5,164 bases of DNA from an uncultured beta proteobacterium (lineage in GTDB: Bacteria; Pseudomonadota; Gammaproteobacteria; Burkholderiales; Burkholderiaceae_C): positions 1-5,164 of the forward strand of contig CAIQEX010000367.1 of assembly GCA_903870955.1 (NCBI GenBank), read 5' to 3'. Shown in pieces: positions 1 through 4,634 of this stretch. The notes below the pieces were generated by a model. The model was given only the letters and a program-made list of their open reading frames with translations. It did not search any database and was not told the DNA's origin. Position numbers and translations under genes: made by a program. Position 1 is the first letter of the stretch; each line of letters starts with the position of its first letter.

Positions 1-534
1 AACTGGGTTGAAGGTGTCTATATGGCAGCCACCATGGGCTCTGAGACCACTGCCGCTGCCGTGGGCCAAATGGGTGTGGTGCGCCGCGACCCCTTCGCGA
101 TGTTGCCCTTCTGCGGCTACAACATGAGCGACTACTTCCAGCACTGGTTGGACATGGAACACAAACTCGAAGAAACCGGCCACACGCTGCCCAAGATCTT
201 CTGCGTCAACTGGTTCCGCAAGGGCGACGACGGCAAGTTTGTCTGGCCCGGCTATGGCGAAAACATGCGTGTTCTGAAGTGGATGATTGATCGCCTCGAA
301 GGCAGCACGTCGGGTGTAGAAACCGGCTTTGGCATTGCGCCGGCCTATTCGGAAATCACCTGGAAGGGTCTGGACTTCAGCGCAGCGCAGTTTGACTCCG
401 TCACCAGCCTCAATAAGGACGCCTGGAAACAGGAGTTTGCCCTGCACACCGAGTTGTTCTCGCAACTCGCCTACCACCTGCCGAAGGAACTCGAAGAGAC
501 AAAAGCAAAACTGGAACAGCGTCTGACCGCCTGA
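1..534 (+). CDS. pckG: Phosphoenolpyruvate carboxykinase (GTP), 3' part only
   Basis: The 5' end lies outside the window; 177 C-terminal codons are visible in frame from base 1, against roughly 600 residues usual for the family. The enzyme interconverts oxaloacetate and PEP using GTP/GDP and Mn2+ in the cytoplasm, the committed step of gluconeogenesis (or PEP carboxylation in reverse). Visible family signatures, numbering from base 1, are MGSETTAAA at residues 12-20 and the guanine-pocket segment [12 protein letters not shown] at 30-41. They are followed by [12 protein letters not shown] and [13 protein letters not shown], the conserved segment read as F.VNWFRK..GKF.WPG.GEN.RVL in animal and bacterial GTP enzymes. 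This excludes the ATP-type PckA, which has a different fold-family sequence. The last 60 residues form the usual variable helical tail, ending in a Lys/Glu-rich helix. The internal ATG at 22 is not the start, because homologous sequence continues upstream of it. The gene ends at a strong terminator. Confidence 0.97.
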   Translation, partial: NWVEGVYMAATMGSETTAAAVGQMGVVRRDPFAMLPFCGYNMSDYFQHWLDMEHKLEETGHTLPKIFCVNWFRKGDDGKFVWPGYGENMRVLKWMIDRLEGSTSGVETGFGIAPAYSEITWKGLDFSAAQFDSVTSLNKDAWKQEFALHTELFSQLAYHLPKELEETKAKLEQRLTA

Positions 535-550
535 ACCAGACTATAAATAA

Positions 551-569
551 TTCGCCCCATGCGGGCGAA
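551..569. other. Short GC stem-loop beside the terminator
   Basis: TTCGCCC at 551-557 pairs perfectly with GGGCGAA at 563-569 around the loop CATGC. No T-run follows it on the plus strand, so by itself it is not a standard intrinsic terminator for pckG. It lies 16 bases after the pckG stop and just before the real terminator, where it could act as a 3'-end stability hairpin. Its core CATGCGG is shared with the next hairpin. Its role is inference. Confidence 0.5.
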
Positions 570-575
570 ACCATA

Positions 576-605
576 AAAAAAGCCACCGCATGCGGTGGCT
601 TTTTT
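576..605. terminator. Bidirectional intrinsic terminator, perfect 30-base palindrome
   Basis: The element is AAAAAA, then GCCACCGCA joined directly to its reverse complement TGCGGTGGC, then TTTTTT. The centre lies between bases 590 and 591 and every base pairs. Read on plus, a GC-rich stem is followed by six Ts; read on minus, the same stem is followed by seven Ts (A-run 575-581). It sits between two convergent genes, pckG ending at 534 and the membrane-protein gene ending at 626, so it can terminate both transcripts. In RNA the centre would open to a small loop of about four bases. Confidence 0.93.
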
Positions 606-625
606 GCGTGCTGAAAGCGTTTTGC

Positions 626-1039
626 TTAAGCTGCCGAACGCGACATGGCCGCGTGAATTTCTTCGACCACACGCGGGTCATGACTGGCCAATTCCCACAT
701 GCGTGCTTCCTCGCGCGCTGCGCGCCAGGTCTGCACGCGACGGCCCAAGCCACCCGCAGCGAAACCGGCCATGTGGCGCAAGGGCGGGGCCAGCAGGGCC
801 AAGGCGGCAAAGACGATGGTCCACAGAACCACCCAACCCGCCAGTAAATGGCCGTCGGTCCAGGTATCAATAACCTGATCCGCCACAACCAGCAGTGCGG
901 CCATCACTGCGGCGACCAACATGCCCGCCAAAGTACGGGAACCGTCGAGGGCCGAGCCCATATTGCCAATCAGCAAAGGACTGGTGTTGACAGGTTCGTG
1001 GGAAGCGGAAGCCAGATGGGGTTCAGCGAAACGGGCCAT
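626..1039 (-). CDS. Small inner-membrane protein of unknown function, two TM helices
   Basis: I do not recognise a named family. With the start chosen here it is 137 residues: a polar N-terminal 35 residues, a hydrophobic helix at about 37-53 (LAGMLVAAVMAALLVVA), a short loop with acidic residues, and a second helix at about 65-84 (LLAGWVVLWTIVFAALALLA). A cytoplasm-like tail rich in Arg and Glu follows (RRVQTWRAAREEARMWELA) and ends MSRSAA. The Arg-flanked helix ends suggest both termini are cytoplasmic. The tail faintly recalls the short Arg-rich DUF1127 helix, but I would not assign it. The start at 1039 was chosen because GGGAG lies 6 bases upstream. The frame is open to ATGs at 1087 and 1099 (157 residues), which lack a Shine-Dalgarno. 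The gene is divergent from the LysR gene and convergent with pckG. Confidence 0.72.
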   Translation of the reverse strand: MARFAEPHLASASHEPVNTSPLLIGNMGSALDGSRTLAGMLVAAVMAALLVVADQVIDTWTDGHLLAGWVVLWTIVFAALALLAPPLRHMAGFAAGGLGRRVQTWRAAREEARMWELASHDPRVVEEIHAAMSRSAA

Positions 1040-1045
1040 AGCAAA

Positions 1046-1050
1046 CTCCC
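1046..1050 (-). promoter_or_regulatory. Ribosome binding site deciding the membrane-protein start
   Basis: On the minus strand this reads GGGAG, separated by TTTGCT (6 bases) from the ATG at 1039-1037. It is the only good Shine-Dalgarno match in front of any of the three in-frame ATGs, which favours the shorter product. It would lie inside the coding region if an upstream start is used. Confidence 0.55.
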
Positions 1051-1094
1051 GCGAGAGATTGAATGAGTGCGTGTTATATGTAGACATGGGTGGA

Positions 1095-1123
1095 ATCATA
1101 GGGTTAACACTCGTATGCGTCTA
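1095..1123 (-). promoter_or_regulatory. Candidate sigma70 promoter for the membrane-protein gene
   Basis: On the minus strand TAGACG (1123-1118, 4 of 6 matches to TTGACA) is followed after 17 bases by TATGAT (1100-1095, 5 of 6 matches to TATAAT). Transcription would begin near 1088, immediately before the alternative ATG at 1087 and about 49 bases before the preferred ATG at 1039. A second -10-like hexamer, TATAAC at 1078-1073, lacks a good -35 partner. This is a prediction from consensus only. Confidence 0.4.
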
Positions 1124-1126
1124 CTT

Positions 1127-1156
1127 TTGGTTGGTGATCTCATCTATTCATATAAT
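1127..1156 (+). promoter_or_regulatory. Promoter of the LysR gene with consensus -10 at the start codon
   Basis: TATAAT at 1151-1156 is a perfect -10 hexamer. An 18-base spacer separates it from TTGGTT at 1127-1132 (3 of 6 matches to TTGACA). The ATG at 1163 begins only 6 bases after the -10, so the expected start of transcription falls on or next to the start codon. The weak -35 would fit a promoter helped or repressed by a regulator. Confidence 0.6.
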
Positions 1157-1160
1157 GAAT
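1146..1160 (+). promoter_or_regulatory. Candidate LysR-type operator (T-N11-A dyad) over the -10
   Basis: ATTCAT (1146-1151) and ATGAAT (1155-1160) form a perfect 6-3-6 inverted repeat. It contains the T-N11-A arrangement typical of LysR-family sites (T1147, A1159). It completely covers the -10 hexamer of the downstream LysR gene, so binding there would block RNA polymerase, as in negative autoregulation. An A/T-rich dyad of this size can also arise by chance around a -10. Confidence 0.4.
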
Positions 1161-1162
1161 GA

Positions 1163-2128
1163 ATGAACGCCGCAATTTCCTTCAATCTGCGCACTTTTGA
1201 TCTCAATCTGCTCAAGGTGTTCGATGAGGTAATGGCGGAACGCAGCCTGACCAAGGCCGCCCGACATTTGTCCCTGACGCAACCGGCGGTTAGCAATGCC
1301 TTAAGACGCTTGCGCGAAGCACTGGGCGACGAACTGCTGGTGCGCAAGGGCCGCGGCCTGGAGCCCACCGCACGCGGACTCGAACTCTGGCCCGGTGTGC
1401 GCGAGGCACTGGGCGGCCTACAGGCGGTGCTGGCACCCAGCGTCTTCGACCCGTCCACCGCCGACAACGCCTTTGTTTTGGCCATGGCCGATGCCACCGC
1501 AGCGGAGTTGATGCCCGGGTTGGTGGCCGTCATGGGCGAAGAGGCGCCTGGGGTCAGCCTGCGCATCGTCCCCTTGACCACGCGCGACCCAAGAAAACTG
1601 CTGGACGAGGGACAAGCCGATCTGGCAATAGGCCATTTTCCGGCGGCTTTGGCGGACCTGAGTGCGCGCGCCCAGGTCGGCGAAAGCGTGGCCTTTCTGC
1701 ACCATCGGCTGTTCCAGGGCGAATACGTATGCGTGATGCGCCAAGGTCATCCCTATGCCACGGGCCCCTTGACACTCAACCGCTACTGCAGTGCGCGCCA
1801 TATGTTGGTGAGCTTCTCCGGTCGCGCCTTTGGTTTCGTTGACGAAGCACTGGCTTTGGTAGGTCGCAAGCGACGTGTCGTGCTGACCGTGAACCAGTTT
1901 TTCACCGCCGGCAAGGTCGTCGCCAACTCTGACTTGTTGACCGTGCTGCCGCGTCACTTTATCAATGTCACTGGATTTGCCGACCAGTTGATACAGCGCG
2001 AATTGCCATTCGAAGTCCCTGTGGTTCACGTAGACGCGCTGTGGCACCAGCGCCAGGACAGTTCCAGTGCACACGCGTGGTTGCGCTCCAAGGTGCAGGC
2101 ACTGGCGGACAAGGCCTTTCCCGCTTGA
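1163..2128 (+). CDS. LysR-type transcriptional regulator
   Basis: A 321-residue protein, full length for the family. Residues 11-72 form the winged helix-turn-helix domain: TFDLNLLKVFDEVMAERSLT, then the recognition region LTQPAVSNALRRLRE at about 38-52, and the wing LLVRKGRGLEPTARG. The rest, from about residue 95, is the periplasmic-binding-protein-like effector domain. Hallmarks there include DLAIGHFP, the EYVCVMRQGHP strand, and late VLPRHF. The RTFDLNLLKVFDEV opening and the VCVMRQGHP segment resemble the NahR/NodD/LinR-like branch, whose members often sense aromatic or other small carboxylates. The actual ligand cannot be read from sequence. There is no Shine-Dalgarno and the -10 abuts the ATG. 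The ATG at 1163 gives the normal N-terminal length. It is divergent from the membrane-protein gene and 19 bp upstream of the phosphoesterase gene, so either could be a target. Confidence 0.95.
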   Translation: MNAAISFNLRTFDLNLLKVFDEVMAERSLTKAARHLSLTQPAVSNALRRLREALGDELLVRKGRGLEPTARGLELWPGVREALGGLQAVLAPSVFDPSTADNAFVLAMADATAAELMPGLVAVMGEEAPGVSLRIVPLTTRDPRKLLDEGQADLAIGHFPAALADLSARAQVGESVAFLHHRLFQGEYVCVMRQGHPYATGPLTLNRYCSARHMLVSFSGRAFGFVDEALALVGRKRRVVLTVNQFFTAGKVVANSDLLTVLPRHFINVTGFADQLIQRELPFEVPVVHVDALWHQRQDSSSAHAWLRSKVQALADKAFPA

Positions 2129-2147
2129 CCAGCGAGCGCCGCACTCC

Positions 2148-2939
2148 ATGAAAATTCAACTCCTCAGTGATCTCCATCTGGAGACGCATCCGAACTGGCA
2201 GGCCACCCCTGCACCGGGTGCCGACGTGTTGGTGCTGGCCGGTGATATCGGCTCGTACCAACCCGGCCATCACATGCAGGACGAGGACTTCGGACTGCGG
2301 CAGTTCTCACCCCTTTTGGGCTGGCCTACGCCGGTCATCTTTGTTCCTGGGAACCACGAGTACGACACGCTGGACTTTGATGTGGCCCATGCGCGCCTGC
2401 GCGAAACGTGCGAACGCCTGGGCATGGTCTGGCTGGAGCGCGAAACCTGGGTCTCGCCATGGACCGACCAAACGGGTAGGCGTCTGCGCTTTGTCGGCAC
2501 CACGCTGTGGACAGACTTTGCCGCTCTGGACGCGCCAGAAAAGGCCTTCCGTGCCGCCAACTATTACTTGAAGAAGACTGGCACTACCCGCCAGGGCGAA
2601 CCCTTCCTGGCCGAGCTTTTGCGTGAACAGGGATTGCAATGCCAGCAATGGCTGCAAGCCGAATTGGCCAAACCCTTTGATGGTGGCACCGTGGTCGTGA
2701 CCCACTTTGCACCCAGCCTGAAGAGTGCCGACCCACGCTACGGGATGACACCCGGAACGGCCGGGTTCTGCAATGCACTGGACGCGTTGTTGCCACAGGC
2801 CCAGTTATGGATGCACGGGCATTTGCACGCACCGTCGGACTACCTCGTAGAGGGTTGTCGCGTGGTCGCGAATCCGCTGGGCTACGCCCGCAAGAATGAG
2901 CAGGTGCATTTCAAGCCGGCGGCCTGCATCGAAATCTAG
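2148..2939 (+). CDS. Calcineurin-like metallophosphoesterase
   Basis: A 263-residue predicted cytoplasmic hydrolase with the complete metal-site motif set of the family. These are D8-x-H10 (SDLH), D33 (AGDI), N69-H70 in GNHE, H186 in THFAPS, and H225/H227 in GHLH. Such enzymes use two metal ions, often Mn or Fe, to cleave phosphomono- or phosphodiesters; the substrate here is unknown. There is no signal peptide, no fused domain and no membrane segment. The start was set at 2148 because MKIQLLSDLH is the canonical N-terminus. The frame is open back to 2067, but that would overlap the LysR gene and add a non-homologous Arg/Cys-rich stretch. The Shine-Dalgarno is weak (GCGAG about 11 bases before the ATG). 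With 19 bp after the LysR stop, co-transcription with LysR is likely. The gene converges on the TetR gene across 15 bp with no clear terminator. Confidence 0.93.
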   Translation: MKIQLLSDLHLETHPNWQATPAPGADVLVLAGDIGSYQPGHHMQDEDFGLRQFSPLLGWPTPVIFVPGNHEYDTLDFDVAHARLRETCERLGMVWLERETWVSPWTDQTGRRLRFVGTTLWTDFAALDAPEKAFRAANYYLKKTGTTRQGEPFLAELLREQGLQCQQWLQAELAKPFDGGTVVVTHFAPSLKSADPRYGMTPGTAGFCNALDALLPQAQLWMHGHLHAPSDYLVEGCRVVANPLGYARKNEQVHFKPAACIEI

Positions 2940-2954
2940 ATTGTCTGCCAGGCA

Positions 2955-3572
2955 CTAACGGGCATTGAGCCCATCGAAACAGGTGCCCATCACCAAATCA
3001 ATGATTTGTGCATCGCTGTGCTGGCCACCCATTTTCAGAAACTCCAGCACCGGGTCACAGGCGCGGGCATAGATGGTGTACAAAATGGCAATGGCCGGAA
3101 TGTTGGCGCTGATGGCACCGGCGGCCTGGGCCGATTCAATCCAGTTTCCCAGCGCATCGCTCACTTCCATCAAGCCATCCATGTAATCCCGATTACCGAT
3201 CAAGGCGGCACGCAGCTTGGAGTTCTGACTCGGCAGCGAAGGCATCTCACCCGCGAGTTTTACCTCCATAGTCCAGCGCACCACCGCGCGCAACTTATCG
3301 ATGGGCGCGGCTTCTGTGGGCAAGGTGGCAATGAACGCCTGGGCGCGACGCATCACGCTAACCATGGCGGCGGCGGCCAAGTCTTCCTTGCTGGGAAAGT
3401 GTTTGTACAGGCTGGCCTTGGCAATACCCACCGAGGCGGCCACCTCATCGACGGTCATGGCCTCAAAGCCTTTTTCTGCCAACAGCAGATTAACGGTGCG
3501 AATGATGGCGTCCTCGCGCGCCTGCAGCATTTGCTCTTTGAAGGAAACCTTGACCACGGTGTTGGATTTCAT
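2955..3572 (-). CDS. TetR/AcrR-family transcriptional regulator
   Basis: A 205-residue protein of normal TetR length. Residues 18-65 form the three-helix DNA-binding domain. It has AIIRTVNLLLAEKGFEAMTV, then the helix-turn-helix VDEVAASVGIAKASLYKHF, and the family's usual SKEDL that starts helix 4. The remainder is all-helical and would hold the ligand pocket and dimer interface. It contains MEVKLAGEMPSLP and a C-terminal YTIYARACDPVLEFLKMGG. The ligand and targets are unknown. TetR proteins usually repress a neighbouring enzyme or efflux gene, but no such gene sits next to it here. The ATG at 3572 has no clear Shine-Dalgarno; an alternative ATG (M15) would trim the N-terminal arm only. It lies 22 bp downstream of the ArgP-like gene on the same strand, so the two are probably co-transcribed. 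Confidence 0.94.
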   Translation of the reverse strand: MKSNTVVKVSFKEQMLQAREDAIIRTVNLLLAEKGFEAMTVDEVAASVGIAKASLYKHFPSKEDLAAAAMVSVMRRAQAFIATLPTEAAPIDKLRAVVRWTMEVKLAGEMPSLPSQNSKLRAALIGNRDYMDGLMEVSDALGNWIESAQAAGAISANIPAIAILYTIYARACDPVLEFLKMGGQHSDAQIIDLVMGTCFDGLNAR

Positions 3573-3594
3573 GCGCGCAGTTTAGTCGTCTACG

Positions 3595-4548
3595 TCATTT
3601 CGTGGATTGTGGGGTTATTTTGTGACTTGTCAGTTTTACGGGACTGCCCAAGGCCTGTGACGCGCCCTGGGCCAAAGCCTGCGTGAGACGATCGATCACG
3701 TCCGAATCCAGATTCCAGCAATGCCAATAGAGGCTAACCGGCAGGCTGAAGTCAGGCGTCAGGTTCACCAATTCTCCCCGGTCAATCTGATCTTTCACCA
3801 GCAGTTGCGGCACCACACTGGCGCCCCAGCCAGACTGCACCGCATGCACCTGCCCTTCCGAACTGGGCACAAAGCGTTGACTCAAAGCCACGCGCCGAAG
3901 GCCCAAAGCGCGGCCGACAAAGTCGGCCTGCAAGTCATCTTTGCGATTGAAAGCAATAAAAGGTATCTGGCGGAAGTTGTGCGGGGTCAGGCCCTGTGGA
4001 CACTGGACATTGGCAAAGGCTTTGCTGGCCACTGCGACGTACTGCATGTCTCCGAGTGGCAGCACCTTGCAGCCACGCAGCGCCAGCTTCAACGTGGTGA
4101 CGCAACCCAGCACCTGGCCTTCGCGCAACCACTCATGGGTGAAGTCCTGGTCATCGGTGATGATTTCCAGCGGCAAGCCCGCGTTGACCAAGGGACTAAG
4201 CGCAGGCAAGGCCCAGGTCGCAATGCTGTCGGCGTTGATGGCAATCGAGATGCGCTCCTCTTCACGCTGGGTCTTGCTGCCCGGCGTCAGGTCTTGCAGG
4301 TCGGTTTCCAGGTCGGAACGCAACAGCCTAAGTTGCACCGCGTGCTTGATCAACAAGCGACCGGCCGTGGTGGGACGGATGGGACGGCTGCGCACCAGCA
4401 ACACGGTGCCAACTTGGGCTTCGAGCGAGCGCAGGCGTTGCGACACGGCAGACTGGGTCACGGAGAGCCGCACAGCAGCGCGCTCAAAACCACCCTCTTC
4501 CACGATAGCGGCAAGACATTCCAGGGCATCTGCATCAAAGGTTCGCAT
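3595..4548 (-). CDS. argP: ArgP/LysG-type LysR regulator (IciA family)
   Basis: A 317-residue LysR regulator that follows E. coli ArgP through its length. The helix-turn-helix is GGFERAAVRLSVTQSAVSQR at about 19-38, then LEAQVGTVLLVRSRPIRPTTAG, the ArgP-specific linker, and NADSIATWALPAL at 105-117. A late GELVNLTP.....VSLYWH matches ArgP's GELIDLTP..LYWH. ArgP and LysG respond to lysine and arginine and activate the exporter genes argO/lysE and lysine-related genes. No exporter gene is adjacent here. Instead the gene is divergent from dadA across 86 bp, so control of D-amino-acid oxidation is a reasonable inference. The ATG at 4548 gives the family's normal N-terminus. ATGs at 4557 and 4632 are in frame, but the latter would span the whole divergent control region and reach within 3 bases of the dadA start. 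Orthology to E. coli argP, as opposed to a paralogue, is not proven. Confidence 0.88.
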   Translation of the reverse strand: MRTFDADALECLAAIVEEGGFERAAVRLSVTQSAVSQRLRSLEAQVGTVLLVRSRPIRPTTAGRLLIKHAVQLRLLRSDLETDLQDLTPGSKTQREEERISIAINADSIATWALPALSPLVNAGLPLEIITDDQDFTHEWLREGQVLGCVTTLKLALRGCKVLPLGDMQYVAVASKAFANVQCPQGLTPHNFRQIPFIAFNRKDDLQADFVGRALGLRRVALSQRFVPSSEGQVHAVQSGWGASVVPQLLVKDQIDRGELVNLTPDFSLPVSLYWHCWNLDSDVIDRLTQALAQGASQALGSPVKLTSHKITPQSTK

Positions 4549-4555
4549 GGCCCTC

Positions 4556-4583
4556 ATTATTAACGGCGCTAATGGTTTTGCAA
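4556..4583 (-). promoter_or_regulatory. Candidate promoter of the ArgP-like gene
   Basis: On the minus strand TTGCAA (4583-4578, 4 of 6 matches) is followed after 16 bases by AATAAT (4561-4556, 5 of 6 matches to TATAAT). Seven bases then lead to the ATG at 4548, so transcription would start at or next to that codon. The ATG at 4557 would lie within the -10 itself and could not be used from this promoter. GAGG sits only 3 bases before the 4548 ATG, too close for a normal Shine-Dalgarno. Confidence 0.45.
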
Positions 4584-4634
4584 TCTTTCGCGCCAAGCAT
4601 TCTTGATTTTGGTCATTTACACGACACTGCAAGC

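Noticed and set aside
1080..1124. GTAGAC / GTCTAC inverted arms (1080-1085 and 1119-1124) as a long-range operator
   Set aside because: The 6-bp arms are 33 bases apart and interleave with another short pair (GTGTTA / TAACAC), so they do not form one coherent dyad. A chance match is likely.
1156..1167. TGAATGAATGAA tandem repeat as a possible slippage or phase-variation tract
   Set aside because: It has only three 4-base units, ends within the first codons, and is too short for typical slipped-strand switching. It is better explained by the -10/ATG overlap.
2067..2147. N-terminal extension of the metallophosphoesterase frame
   Set aside because: It would overlap the end of the LysR gene by 62 bases and adds an Arg/Cys/His-rich stretch. 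The catalytic domain starts canonically at MKIQLLSDLH.
1418..2149. Minus-strand open frame (243 codons) antisense to the LysR gene
   Set aside because: It mirrors a well-supported LysR protein, its translation has low-complexity Gln/His/Gly character, and it has no supported start.
3006..3686. Plus-strand open frame (226 codons) antisense to the TetR gene
   Set aside because: The TetR frame has a complete helix-turn-helix domain. The antisense frame has only Gly/His/Gln-rich sequence.
3721..4563. Long plus-strand open frame (280 codons) antisense to the ArgP-like gene
   Set aside because: The opposite strand encodes a clear ArgP-family protein over its full length. The plus-strand translation is Gln/His/Arg-rich with no recognisable domain, as expected for an antisense shadow in G+C-rich DNA.
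4549..4632. 28-residue N-terminal extension of the ArgP-like frame to the ATG at 4632
   Set aside because: It would cover the entire divergent control region, including the likely promoter. Family proteins begin a few residues before the helix-turn-helix domain.
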